From: Pseudomonas lundensis
GTDB taxonomy: Bacteria; Pseudomonadota; Gammaproteobacteria; Pseudomonadales; Pseudomonadaceae
Assembly: GCF_001042985.1 (NCBI RefSeq)
Contig: NZ_JYKY01000023.1
Location: 24,262-88,261, forward strand
Reading direction: 5' to 3'
DNA: 64,000 bases
How positions within the stretch are numbered: the first letter of the stretch is position 1; each line of letters begins with the position of its first letter. Made by a program: the position numbers and the translations under genes. The notes under the pieces were generated by a model. The model had not been told where the DNA came from. It saw only the letters and a list, made by a program, of their open reading frames with translations, and ran no database searches. This document shows, piece after piece, positions 44,517-53,255 of this stretch.

Positions 44517-44693
44517 ATGGATAAAGCTTTTCGCAACCCGCTCTTTCTGGTGGGGTTCGCCTTGGTCATCTGCGGCGGCACCTTTGCCCTTAACGGCCTG
44601 CTGACCGAGCGTACATTTCTCTACATGGCACCCGGCCTGTTGATCCCGGGTGTCACGTTCATGCTGACGGGCTGGAAGCGGCGTAATCAGTGA
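44517..44693 (+). CDS. Small two-helix membrane protein
   Basis: A 58-residue protein (MDKAFRNPLFLVGFALVICGG at the start) with two helices, residues 8-26 and 36-52, and a short basic end (WKRRNQ). AGGA lies seven to ten bases before the ATG. Size and composition fit the small inner-membrane proteins often missed in annotation; function unknown. Confidence 0.65.
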   Translation: MDKAFRNPLFLVGFALVICGGTFALNGLLTERTFLYMAPGLLIPGVTFMLTGWKRRNQ

Positions 44694-44723
44694 GTGTGCT
44701 TGATTGTGGAGTGTCAGACGTCT

Positions 44724-45578
44724 TTATGATGCGCCCGCTTCTTTGATCTGCCCCCACAGCGCTGTCACCTGTTCTGCATTAGCGGCTTTGACCCGCGCCA
44801 AATCCACAGGGTAATCAACGCCAGGGTTCTCAGCGAATCGGGTGGCGGTGAACTGGCCATTACTGGCCCGCAGGATGTAACCCGTGTCCTGACACGCTGG
44901 CGACGCGAGGTAAACCACGCCGGGCGCCACCCACTCGGGTTTCAGATTTTCCGGTGTTTGGGTCACACCCCACATTCTGGTTTTGGCCACGGGCGATACC
45001 GCGTTGACCAAAATGCCGTCCGGTGCGCCTTCCATGCTCAGGGCATTCATGATGCCCAATTGCGCCATTTTGCCTGCGGCGTACGCCACCAGACCGGTCT
45101 GCGCATAGCGCTGATACATGGCCCGGTCCGAAGTTGTCAGCACTATCCGTGCAGCCGATGAGTGTTTGAGGTGTGGCCAGGCGTATTTACAGAGCCAGAC
45201 CGGCGTATAGAGGTTGATGTCCAGTGCGCGGGCAATGAATGCCGCATCGGCCTGTTCAATGGGTTGGTAACCCACCCAACCGGCGTTGTGAATCACGATA
45301 TCCAGTTGCCCAAACGCGTCGACAGCGGCGTCAATCAAGCCTCGGCAACCTTGCTCGCTGGAGAGGTCACTGGAATCACCGATCACGTGATATCCCTCAG
45401 CTTGAAGGGCTTGAGCTGCCTCTCGTGCGATGCTGGCGTCAGCCCCGTCACCCACATTGTCGGCGCCGATATCACTGATCACGACATTTGCGCCCAATTT
45501 CGCCAGTTCCCGGGCATAGACCCAGCCCAAACCACGGCCGGCGCCTGTGACAATTGCGGTTTTCCCTGTGAAGTCCAT
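44724..45578 (-). CDS. Short-chain dehydrogenase/reductase
   Basis: A 284-residue SDR: NAD(P)-binding TGAGRGLG (residues 12-19), NNAG-type motif as IHNAGW, catalytic Ser in LTTSDRAMYQ and the YAAGK form of YxxxK. Long C-terminal part beyond the catalytic lysine resembles 17-beta-HSD4/FabG-like family members. The ATG at 45578 follows GAGGA; the longer frame is a shadow. Substrate unknown; neighbours give no clue. Confidence 0.88.
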   Translation of the reverse strand: MDFTGKTAIVTGAGRGLGWVYARELAKLGANVVISDIGADNVGDGADASIAREAAQALQAEGYHVIGDSSDLSSEQGCRGLIDAAVDAFGQLDIVIHNAGWVGYQPIEQADAAFIARALDINLYTPVWLCKYAWPHLKHSSAARIVLTTSDRAMYQRYAQTGLVAYAAGKMAQLGIMNALSMEGAPDGILVNAVSPVAKTRMWGVTQTPENLKPEWVAPGVVYLASPACQDTGYILRASNGQFTATRFAENPGVDYPVDLARVKAANAEQVTALWGQIKEAGAS

Positions 45579-45733
45579 AAACACATCCTCTTGATGACGC
45601 CTGCACCTTAACAATGCGGATGGGGCGGATCCACCCCGGCCCCGATGCTTTACCCGGCGCGACTGTGTATGCATGATGGCGCCCTTTGATAAATGCCGCG
45701 CAGGTCTGGCACTGGTTTTGGAAGGAACAACTG

Positions 45734-46447
45734 TTGAACCCCCACACATTGTCCATGCGCCTGGAGCGCGTCGCCGCACATGTTCCGGTAAACGCCCGGT
45801 TGGCTGATATCGGGTCGGACCATGCCTATTTGCCGGTGGCGCTGATGCGTCGGGGCGTAATCACAGGCGCAGTAGCCGGTGAGGTGGCGCTGACGCCTTT
45901 CACTGCGGCCCGGCGTACGGTTCAAGCAAATGATCTGGCCGACGCCATTACGGTGCGCAGGGCTGATGGCCTGATGGCGATTGAACCCGAAGACGCGATC
46001 ACTGCCATTACCCTGTGCGGCATGGGAGGGGAGACTATCCGGGACATCCTTGAGCAGGGTAAGTCGCGCTTGAGCGGTGAGGAGCGCCTGATCCTGCAAC
46101 CCAATGGCGGTGAACACCCCCTGCGCCAATGGTTGATGGAAAATGGCTACCGTATCCTCTGTGAAGAAGTGCTACGGGAAAACCGTTTTGATTACGAAAT
46201 TATCGTCGCTGCCCGTTCCGGCACGGTGAAGTACAGCGCGCAGGAGCTGTACTTTGGTCCGCTGCACATGCAAGCACGCAGCCCGGCTTTTCTTGCAAAA
46301 TGGCAGCGTCAGCTGTCTCAAAAGCACAAGACTCTGCTCAGCTTGAGCCGGGCCCGTCTGACTGTCCCGGAAGAAAAAGTACAGGACACCGCACGCCAGG
46401 TGCGCTGGATCACTGACCTGCTGGCACAGGCGCAGAGCGCAGGCTAA
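45734..46447 (+). CDS. trmK: tRNA (adenine22-N1)-methyltransferase TrmK
   Basis: A 237-residue class I SAM methyltransferase of the TrmK family (COG2384 type): motif I is LADIGSDHAYLPVAL, then GEVALTPFTAARRTV and the catalytic-region LCGMGGETIRDIL, and LQPNGGEHPLRQWL. C-terminal helical extension QKHKTLLSLSRARLTVPEEK. Start TTG at 45734 is chosen because GGAAGGAA lies before it and the family starts LSMRLERVA; no ATG is as well placed. A strong terminator follows. Confidence 0.85.
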   Translation: MNPHTLSMRLERVAAHVPVNARLADIGSDHAYLPVALMRRGVITGAVAGEVALTPFTAARRTVQANDLADAITVRRADGLMAIEPEDAITAITLCGMGGETIRDILEQGKSRLSGEERLILQPNGGEHPLRQWLMENGYRILCEEVLRENRFDYEIIVAARSGTVKYSAQELYFGPLHMQARSPAFLAKWQRQLSQKHKTLLSLSRARLTVPEEKVQDTARQVRWITDLLAQAQSAG

Positions 46448-46450
46448 AAA

Positions 46451-46488
46451 AATCCCGCCGGTTGCTCACAACAACCGGCGGGATTTTT
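46451..46488. terminator. Bidirectional rho-independent terminator
   Basis: AATCCCGCCGGTTG / CAACCGGCGGGATT around a short loop, with A7 before and T5 after. Sits between convergent trmK and the MFS gene and should stop both transcripts. Confidence 0.93.
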
Positions 46489-46503
46489 ACGTCAGTGCCC
46501 GTT

Positions 46504-48009
46504 TCAGTCGTTGATACGGGGATGTTGCTGCACCAGGTTTTTACGTTTGGCTTCCAGCTCGGCAATTTCGGCGTCGATGTCTTCGATTTTATGTTCGATG
46601 TTGTCGTGGTGCTCCTGAAGCAGCTCCTTGGCTTCTTCAATATCCGAAGCCGCCGGTGCGGCCCCGCGCAACGGCTTGTTGGCGGTTTCTTTCATGGTGA
46701 CCCCGGTAACCAGTCCCACGATCGCGATCACCATCAGGTAGTAGGCAGGCATGTACAAGTTATTGGTGCTTTCCACCAGCCAGGCCACCGCCGTCGGCGT
46801 CAGGCCCGCGATCAGTACCGAGACGTTGAACGCACTGGCCAGCGCGCTGTAGCGGATGTGCGTGGGGAACATCGCTGGCAGGGTCGAGGCCATGACACCG
46901 ATAAAGAAGTTCAACAGCACGGCCAGCATCAATAACCCGGCGAAGATCAGCCCCAGCTTGCCGCTGTTGATCAGGTAAAACGCCGGGACGGCGAGGAAAA
47001 ACAGACCGACACTGCCGCAGATGATGAAAGGACGGCGGCCGATCTTGTCACTGACAAAACCGATCAGGGGCTGAACGAACAGCATCCCGACCATGATTGC
47101 AATGATGATCAGCACCCCATGGTTTTCACTGTAATGCAGGTTGTGCGACAGGTAACTGGGCATGTACGTGAGCAGCATGTAGTAGGTCACGTTGGTGACT
47201 GCTACCACGCCGATGCAGGTCATCAGACTGCGCCAGTGCTTGGTGGCCACTTCCTTGAAAGAAACCCGGGGGCCCCGTGCGAGACCTTCGCGATCCCCTT
47301 GTTCAAGTTTTTCCACGTGCTGCTGGAAGGCGGGTGTCTCTTCCAGGGCGTGCCGCAGATACAGCCCGATCATCCCCAGCGGCAAGGCCAGGAAAAACGG
47401 CACGCGCCATCCCCATTCCAGAAACTGCTCTTCGCCCAGAAGTGTGGAGATCAGCACCACCACACCGGCCCCCAGCACGAAACCGGCTATGGAGCCGAAG
47501 TCCAGCCAACTGCCGAGAAACCCGCGCTTGCGGTCAGGCGCATACTCGGCCACGAAAATCGACGCGCCGGTGTACTCACCACCCACCGAAAAGCCTTGGG
47601 CCATCTTGGCCAGCAACAGCAGGATCGGCGCCCAGATACCAATCGTGGCATACGAGGGGATCAAGCCAATGGCGAACGTGCTGAGGGACATGATGACGAT
47701 GGTCGCGGCCAGGACTTTCTGTCGTCCGTATTTGTCACCCAGCGCACCGAAGAACAGCCCGCCCAGGGGGCGGATCAGGAAGGGAACCGAGAACGTGGCC
47801 AGCGCTGCGATCATTTGCACGCTGGGCGAGACATCGGGAAAGAACACCTTCCCGAGCACATAGGCAACAAAGCCGTACACGCCGAAGTCAAACCACTCCA
47901 TCGCGTTGCCCAGTGCCGCAGCGGTAATCGCTTTACGCATCTTGGCGTCATCGACAATGGTGATGTCCTGCAATCCGATTGGATTGACCTTTTTCTTACG
48001 AGATCTCAT
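46504..48009 (-). CDS. proP: ProP-like MFS osmolyte/H+ symporter
   Basis: A 501-residue MFS protein of the metabolite:H+ symporter group with 12 helices; ALGNAMEWFDFGVYGF near the start and the loop GDKYGRQKVL are family marks. The C-terminus carries a coiled coil (EHHDNIEHKIEDIDAEIAEL, about residues 465-495), the feature that separates ProP proline/glycine-betaine transporters, where it tunes osmotic activation, from related citrate or ketoglutarate carriers. Single gene. Confidence 0.85.
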   Translation of the reverse strand: MRSRKKKVNPIGLQDITIVDDAKMRKAITAAALGNAMEWFDFGVYGFVAYVLGKVFFPDVSPSVQMIAALATFSVPFLIRPLGGLFFGALGDKYGRQKVLAATIVIMSLSTFAIGLIPSYATIGIWAPILLLLAKMAQGFSVGGEYTGASIFVAEYAPDRKRGFLGSWLDFGSIAGFVLGAGVVVLISTLLGEEQFLEWGWRVPFFLALPLGMIGLYLRHALEETPAFQQHVEKLEQGDREGLARGPRVSFKEVATKHWRSLMTCIGVVAVTNVTYYMLLTYMPSYLSHNLHYSENHGVLIIIAIMVGMLFVQPLIGFVSDKIGRRPFIICGSVGLFFLAVPAFYLINSGKLGLIFAGLLMLAVLLNFFIGVMASTLPAMFPTHIRYSALASAFNVSVLIAGLTPTAVAWLVESTNNLYMPAYYLMVIAIVGLVTGVTMKETANKPLRGAAPAASDIEEAKELLQEHHDNIEHKIEDIDAEIAELEAKRKNLVQQHPRIND

Positions 48010-48292
48010 GCAAGCCCCTTTATTAGCTGATCTATCCTTTTAAAACCGCTAAACCCCAGTCGTATGAAGGGTAGACGCGTTTTGCCAGCGCCGAATGCTA
48101 TCGTTCTGATGGCACGCGCTCTTGGGGATGAGATACATGCAGATACGAAAAAATTCACCGAGTGGCGGATTTTCTTTTGCAATCAGCGTTATGCGCAGGG
48201 GGCTGCTAAAGGAAATGAACGTGAATGGTCTTTCAGGCGTACAGAAGCGGCCTGCATCAGCGGCCGCTTCCATCGCCGACATGGACTCAGTA

Positions 48293-48673
48293 TTAGCCTT
48301 TGGCTGCCATGGCGGTGACTTCAACACGCATGCCTTCGACGGCCAACGACGCGACCCCTACAGCAGCACGCACCGGCCATGGCTGGCTGAAGAAACGTTT
48401 GTACACCTCATTGAATGCCGCACGGTCTGCCATATCGGTCAGGTAGATGGTCAAGTGCATGACACGGTCCATAGAGCTGCCCGCACGTTCCAGGGCCACT
48501 TTCAGCGCTTGCAATGTGCATTCGCTTTGCTCAGTGATGCCGCCCAGTTCGAGGCTGCCATCGGCACGTGTAGGGATTTGCGTCGAAACCATTACGCCAC
48601 CAAAGCTGGCGACGTCAGACGAAATGGATTCAGGATCTGGATCAGGGGTAAAAGTCAGTTCGTTATGGGCCAT
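48293..48673 (-). CDS. RidA-family protein
   Basis: A 126-residue RidA/YjgF-type protein, probably an enamine/imine deaminase: FGGVMVSTQIPTRADGS, QSECTLQALKVALERAGSSM, and the C-terminal PWPVRAAVGVASLAVEGMRVEVTAMA where the RidA active-site Arg (VRAAVG) lies. ATG at 48673 (MAHNELT) chosen for family length. The 280 bases between it and proP hold no supported gene. Confidence 0.88.
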   Translation of the reverse strand: MAHNELTFTPDPDPESISSDVASFGGVMVSTQIPTRADGSLELGGITEQSECTLQALKVALERAGSSMDRVMHLTIYLTDMADRAAFNEVYKRFFSQPWPVRAAVGVASLAVEGMRVEVTAMAAKG

Positions 48674-48850
48674 GAACACCTCTGCTTGAACGGGTAAGGG
48701 TGGCGGCATTGATCGCAGCCACGGCGAAGGCGTGCAGTGTACAGACCTGCGCGTTCCCTAAAAACCTGATCGGGCACACCTGTTAATCCTTAACTATGCT
48801 CGCCAGAGCTTGTTTAAACACACCACAGGTTATTTGCGGGAAGGGACTGA

Positions 48851-49525
48851 ATGATTTCTGATTGGGAAATGTGCATACGGCTGCTGTTGGCGGCTTTTCT
48901 CGGCAGTTTGATTGGCGTTCAGCGCGAACACCTGTTTTGGACGGCAGGCCTGCGTACGCACATGTTGGTGTGTGCGGGGGCGTGTTTGGTGATGATTGTG
49001 TCGGCGTTTGGATTTCAACAGGCGCTGACCATGCCAGGCACGCAGCTGGACCCTTCGCGAATTGCCGCACAGGTGGTCTCGGGGATCGGCTTTCTGGGGG
49101 CCGGTTCGATTCTGATGCGCGGTGAGGTCATCAAGGGCCTGACCACGGCCGCCAGTTTGTGGGCGGTTGCAGCTATCGGCCTGGCCGTGGGCGGCGGACT
49201 GTATGTGTTGGGCACTGCGGCAACCTTTTTGATTCTGATCATCCTGATCGCCATTCGGCCCATGGAACGCGTGCTCAGGGATATCGTGCAGATCCAGGTG
49301 GTCAAGCTGGTGGCGCCGTCCAATACGCTGTCGTTAAGTCAGCTGGAGCAACTGCTGGGTGAGCGGTCCAAAAAAATCAGACAATTCATCGTTGAGCAAG
49401 GCCCGGTCAAGGACACCGAAACAGTGACCATCGAGTTCCGGGGCGTCACCCGTGTGGTGGCGGACCAAATGATCAAAGAGATCCTTGGCGTTGCAGGTGT
49501 GCGCGAAGTTCTGGCGCCGCATTGA
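48851..49525 (+). CDS. MgtC/SapB-family membrane protein
   Basis: A 224-residue protein with four to five helices in residues 8-140: RLLLAAFLGSLIGVQREH, GLRTHMLVCAGACLVMIVSA, AAQVVSGIGFLGAGSILM and GLTTAASLWAVAAIGLAVGGG are the MgtC motifs. The C-terminal 75 residues form an ACT-like cytoplasmic domain. MgtC proteins act in magnesium or phosphate stress and virulence by modulating F-ATPase; exact role here is unknown. Confidence 0.9.
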   Translation: MISDWEMCIRLLLAAFLGSLIGVQREHLFWTAGLRTHMLVCAGACLVMIVSAFGFQQALTMPGTQLDPSRIAAQVVSGIGFLGAGSILMRGEVIKGLTTAASLWAVAAIGLAVGGGLYVLGTAATFLILIILIAIRPMERVLRDIVQIQVVKLVAPSNTLSLSQLEQLLGERSKKIRQFIVEQGPVKDTETVTIEFRGVTRVVADQMIKEILGVAGVREVLAPH

Positions 49526-49644
49526 GGGTTTTCAGGCGACAGACAGGGAAGGACGGGGTAGCGCGGGCAGGGTGAGCTGCTGGAGAATGCCGGGCTTTCG
49601 CGCACCGTTGTTTTCTTTTGATCCGTACAAGGCCTCGACTTCTC

Positions 49645-50106
49645 ATGGACAAGCTTGACAGGGCAATTCTGCACATCCTGCAGACCGATTGCACACGTGC
49701 GGTAGGGGATATCGCCGAGCAGATCGGTCTTGGCACGACGGCCTGCTGGCGGCGCATTCAAAAGCTTGAAGAGGCCGGAATCATTCGCGGTCGGGTCGCG
49801 TTGCTGGATGGCAAAAAGCTGAACGTGGGGGTGATTGTTTTCGTGTCGATCAAAACCACTCAGCACAATGCCCAATGGCTCGACAGCTTTCGCGCTGCCG
49901 TGGCTTCGATCGAAGAAGTGGTCGAGGTTTACCGCATGGCCGGGGACACGGACTATTTGTTGCGCGTTGCAGTGCCTGATGTGGCCGCCTATGACGCCGT
50001 CTACAAACAGCTTATTAAGGTCCCCGGACTGTCGGATATCAGTTCCAGTTTCTCCATGGAGCAAATCAAGTATTCAACCAGCCTGCCTCTGCGCTACGCG
50101 CCTTGA
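49645..50106 (+). CDS. Lrp/AsnC-family regulator
   Basis: A 153-residue Lrp-type regulator: HTH (RAVGDIAEQIGLGTTACWRRIQKLEEAG) and C-terminal RAM ligand-binding domain (EVVEVYRMAGDTDYLLRVAVPD). ATG at 49645 gives the usual MDKLDRAIL start. It converges with metC; Lrp relatives next to amino-acid lyases often regulate them. Confidence 0.92.
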   Translation: MDKLDRAILHILQTDCTRAVGDIAEQIGLGTTACWRRIQKLEEAGIIRGRVALLDGKKLNVGVIVFVSIKTTQHNAQWLDSFRAAVASIEEVVEVYRMAGDTDYLLRVAVPDVAAYDAVYKQLIKVPGLSDISSSFSMEQIKYSTSLPLRYAP

Positions 50107-50135
50107 GCGCCTAAAACCCATAGCTCAGTCCCGGT

Positions 50136-51311
50136 TTACGCCACAGCGACACACGGTTTGTGCACGGCAATGTCCAGCGCTCGCTGGAAGTCCAGCACCA
50201 GGTCGTCCACATGCTCAAGCCCGGCATGCACACGGATCAGATACCCCCGCGGTGCGGGGGTGTGCTGACGGACCGGGTGCCCGACGGGCACAACAAGACT
50301 TTCGAAACCGCCCCACGACAGGCCAATCCCGAACAGCTTGAGGTTATCGAACAGGCGCGCCAAAACCGTCGGGTCTTGCGTGTTGACCTCTATCCCGAAC
50401 AAGCCGCTGGCCCCCAGAAAATCGCGCTTCCACAGATCATGGCCGGGATCGTTGGGCAGTGCGGGGTGCATGACGCGGGTGATGAGTGGGTGCTGTTCAA
50501 GGCTGCGTGCCAGCGTGACCCCATTGCTCCAGTGGCGTTGCAGGCGCACGGGCAATGTGCGCAGCCCGCGCAACGCGAGGAACAGGTCATCAGGACTGGC
50601 GGTCTGGCCAAAATCATGCGCCCCGGCTTTCAAGAGTGGCCAGGCTCGTTCATTGGCGGTGGCAACGCCGAGCAAGGCGTCCGAATGCCCCACGATGTAT
50701 TTGGTCGCCGCCTGTATGGACACATCCACGCCATGCTCAAAGGGCTTGAAGTACAGCGGCGAGGCCCACGTGTTATCCAGCAGTACGAAGGCACCCACGC
50801 TATGGGCCGCCTGGCAAATGGCCGGCAGGTCGCAGACTTCAAACGTCAGTGACCCCGGCGACTCTGTAAACACGACGCGAGTAGTGGGGCGCAGTTGGCG
50901 GGCAATACCCGCTCCGGCAGCGGGGGCGAAGAACTCCACCTCTACGCCAAGACGGGTCAGTACCGTGCTGACAAACGTGCGCGTCGGGCCGTAAATGTTG
51001 TCGGTGATCAGCACATGGTCACCGGCGCTGACAAACGCCAACAGGGCATGAACGCAGGCTGCCAGGCCTGAAGGGAATACCAGGCTGGCATGACCACCTT
51101 CCAGCCCGGCCATTGCATCTTCAAAGGCGCGGGTGGTCGGCGTGCCAAAGCGGCCATAGTTGGCGTACGGATTACCGTCCTTCTTGCTCGCCTCCCAACT
51201 GTTGAAGTCTTTGGCCAGAACGGTAGAACCCCGAAACACCGGTGTATTGATGAGTCCGCCGTACGCTTCGGAATCTCGACCGCAATGCAGGTAGTGGGTG
51301 GCGTCATGCAT
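50136..51311 (-). CDS. metC: Cystathionine beta-lyase
   Basis: A 391-residue Cys/Met-metabolism PLP enzyme. The PLP lysine is Lys204 in AATKYIVGHSD; YGRFGTPTTRAFEDAMAGLEGG and the phosphate-binding FPSGLAAC follow the family order, as does GLSWGGFESL near the C-terminus. It cleaves cystathionine to homocysteine, pyruvate and ammonia. Other family members (gamma-lyases) are possible but length and sequence fit MetC. Confidence 0.88.
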   Translation of the reverse strand: MHDATHYLHCGRDSEAYGGLINTPVFRGSTVLAKDFNSWEASKKDGNPYANYGRFGTPTTRAFEDAMAGLEGGHASLVFPSGLAACVHALLAFVSAGDHVLITDNIYGPTRTFVSTVLTRLGVEVEFFAPAAGAGIARQLRPTTRVVFTESPGSLTFEVCDLPAICQAAHSVGAFVLLDNTWASPLYFKPFEHGVDVSIQAATKYIVGHSDALLGVATANERAWPLLKAGAHDFGQTASPDDLFLALRGLRTLPVRLQRHWSNGVTLARSLEQHPLITRVMHPALPNDPGHDLWKRDFLGASGLFGIEVNTQDPTVLARLFDNLKLFGIGLSWGGFESLVVPVGHPVRQHTPAPRGYLIRVHAGLEHVDDLVLDFQRALDIAVHKPCVAVA

Positions 51312-51535
51312 GGGCGTCTCTCCTCAATGAACGTAGGGGAATGATACGGACGCTCAGCGTGTTTAATTTTGCTTTTAATTCTGTTTATTGGACGGTTATT
51401 AGATTTTATTTCTATTAATTTGTGGATTAAGGAATTTAATTTTGATGGATTATTTTCCAGGCGAAATATTGCCCGCTTACGCTCGCAGGAGCAGTAAACG
51501 GGCGATTCCTTACGGGGTGTGAGCGAGCGCTTGTC

Positions 51536-51751
51536 TTAATCAGTTGGCTCTGCCTGGTAATGCAGCAAGTCCCCCGGCTGGCAATTCAACGCGCAGCAAA
51601 TGGCTTCCAGCGTCCCGAGCCGAATACCTTTGACCTTGCCTTGCTTGAGCAGCGAGAGGTTCTGTTCGGTGATGCCGATGATCTGCGCCAAATCCTTGGA
51701 CTTGACCTTGCGCGTTGCCAGCATCACATCGAGTTTGATTTCTATGGGCAT
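51536..51751 (-). CDS. Small XRE/Cro-type regulator (YozG-like)
   Basis: A 71-residue HTH protein that is little more than the Cro/C1 fold (SKDLAQIIGITEQNLSLLKQGKVKGIRLGTLEAICCALN). It follows the DUF2975 gene by nine bases, the known pairing for this type, and probably autoregulates the pair. AT-rich 180-base stretch follows between it and metC. Confidence 0.9.
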   Translation of the reverse strand: MPIEIKLDVMLATRKVKSKDLAQIIGITEQNLSLLKQGKVKGIRLGTLEAICCALNCQPGDLLHYQAEPTD

Positions 51752-51760
51752 TTTGACCTC

Positions 51761-52312
51761 TTAAACAAACTGCTGATTTTCACGTGCCAACATGCACGCA
51801 CGATGCAGGCTACGGGCCACAATCATGACACTTGCCGCGAGAAACAGCGCCACCACATCCGAAGGGCCAAAGCTGATGGTAAACAAACGCTCACCCGCCG
51901 GGCGCATCATCGTGATCCATACGCTCAACACAGGGCCCAGCAAGAAGCTGATCAATACCCACAGACCGACACTTTTTCCGACCTTGCCCAACAGGTCTGC
52001 TGATTCGGGTTCGAAGTATTCCCCGTTGGCGTAAAACTTGAACAATGCACTCAACGCCACCAACCCCTTGGCCAGAATCAAAAGCGGAATACTGGACAGG
52101 ACAATGCCGCCTGTAATCTGCCACCAGGGCATCTGATGGATATTGGCGTCCAGCGTTTCGGTCAGGGCCGTGAGATTGAAACCAGGTCCATACAGATTCA
52201 TCACGTCCGGAAACAGCCAGTAGGCAATATTGGAAAGCAGCATGAGGGCAACCAGGCCCAGCGTCGCGGTTGCAAGGACTTTGCTGTACTTCGCCAAACG
52301 ATCTGTGTTCAT
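51761..52312 (-). CDS. DUF2975 membrane protein
   Basis: A 183-residue four-helix membrane protein: helices at about 14-34, 66-92, 113-135 and 145-165. The loop KFYANGEYFEPESADLLGKVGK is the DUF2975 hallmark. Partner of the small XRE regulator downstream; function unknown. Confidence 0.88.
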   Translation of the reverse strand: MNTDRLAKYSKVLATATLGLVALMLLSNIAYWLFPDVMNLYGPGFNLTALTETLDANIHQMPWWQITGGIVLSSIPLLILAKGLVALSALFKFYANGEYFEPESADLLGKVGKSVGLWVLISFLLGPVLSVWITMMRPAGERLFTISFGPSDVVALFLAASVMIVARSLHRACMLARENQQFV

Positions 52313-52559
52313 TCAACAATCCTTCTTGTGTGGGAAATCTTGTAGTGGGGAGTAGAGGTGAATCGGGTCGCGGCAAGTGGGCGACGGCGGAATCATAAGC
52401 GCAGAAAAAATGATTTTAAAACGATAATTAAATATTGTTTTGCAGTGATAATTGCAGGGTTCACCCAGAGAAAAGACTCGTTGTTTCAGAGCTGATTTAC
52501 GTAGCCTCTCGTCGTAATTTCCTACAGATAAATTGACCTTCGGCCCGCAGCGCAGTTAA

Positions 52560-52575
52560 CTGTATGAACATACAG
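52560..52575. promoter_or_regulatory. LexA box of rulAB
   Basis: CTGTATGAACATACAG, a full CTG-N10-CAG LexA site with near-perfect symmetry, 20 bases before the rulA start. SOS induction of the operon is therefore expected. Confidence 0.9.
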
Positions 52576-52595
52576 TTAACAGAAAGGCGAGCGTC

Positions 52596-53024
52596 ATGGG
52601 TTTCACGGTTTTGGGTCCTCTGGCTGAAGGTGGTGTTCGCCGTCCGTGGTGTTCGTTCAAAGTGCCGGCCGGTTTTCCCTCGCCTGCGGCTGACCATGTC
52701 GAGAAACATATCTCGCTCGATCAGGCACTTAATATTCGAGCGGCACACGTGTACCTGGTCACCATTGACGGCGACAGCATGCAGGACGCGGGGATTTTTT
52801 CCGGGGATCTGGCCGTGGTGGATCGTGCCATTGAAGCGGCCCACGGCCATGTGGTGGTGGCGCTGCTAAATAATGATCCGATTTGTAAACGCCTGTGGTT
52901 GAAAGGCAGCACGGTCATGCTGGTCTCTGACAACCCCAAATACCCCAATCGCTACATCATGGAAGGTGATGAGCTGTCGATTTGGGGCGTGATCACCCAC
53001 ACGGTGCGCAACCATGGCCACTGA
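52596..53024 (+). CDS. rulA: RulA (UmuD-type) mutagenesis protein
   Basis: A 142-residue S24 peptidase-like UmuD homologue. Self-cleavage site AGFPSPAADH (between Ala25 and Gly26); catalytic Ser61 in GDSMQDAGI and Lys97 in NNDPICKRL. After RecA-aided cleavage it partners UmuC/RulB in error-prone repair. The site and catalytic dyad are intact. Preceded by a LexA box; its TGA overlaps the rulB start region. Confidence 0.93.
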   Translation: MGFTVLGPLAEGGVRRPWCSFKVPAGFPSPAADHVEKHISLDQALNIRAAHVYLVTIDGDSMQDAGIFSGDLAVVDRAIEAAHGHVVVALLNNDPICKRLWLKGSTVMLVSDNPKYPNRYIMEGDELSIWGVITHTVRNHGH

Positions 53025-53136
53025 ACCCCGGCCGGTCTTTGCCCTGATTGACTGCAACAGCTTTTATGCAAGCTGTGAGCGCGTCTTTCGGCCGGACCTG
53101 GCAAAGGTGCCGATCGTGGTGCTGAGCAACAATGAT
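53014..53136 (+). pseudogene. rulB: 5' part of rulB (UmuC-type polymerase), interrupted
   Basis: Encodes the first 41 residues of the Y-family polymerase (FALIDCNSFYASCERVF, then VPIVVLSNND). Translation then runs six codons into the inserted element to a TAG at 53155-53157. The rest of rulB resumes at 62536 in frame (NDGCVIARS), so the gene is split by the element and polymerase V activity from this locus should be lost. The conserved catalytic Asp of the first motif (LIDCNSF) is in this fragment, the later acidic residues in the other. Confidence 0.92.
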
Positions 53137-53158
53137 CTGAGGGGTGGGAATCGTTAGT
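53135..53158 (+). repeat. Left terminal inverted motif of the rulB element
   Basis: ATCTGA, 12 bases, GTTAGT, at the left boundary and partly overlapping the AATGAT shared by both junctions. The same 24-base architecture occurs inverted at the right end. Likely a core-type recombinase binding site. Confidence 0.7.
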
Positions 53159-53255
53159 AAATCCTGTAGAGTCCGCGCCACCTTCTGAACCCCTCTGGAA
53201 CAGCAGTTTCCAGGCTTCATAAGGCAATCCATTGGAAGTGTTTTAGGGCAGCGGC

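Noticed and set aside
48049..48327. 92-codon minus-strand frame between ridA and proP
   Set aside because: No ribosome binding site, no motif, overlaps the ridA end.
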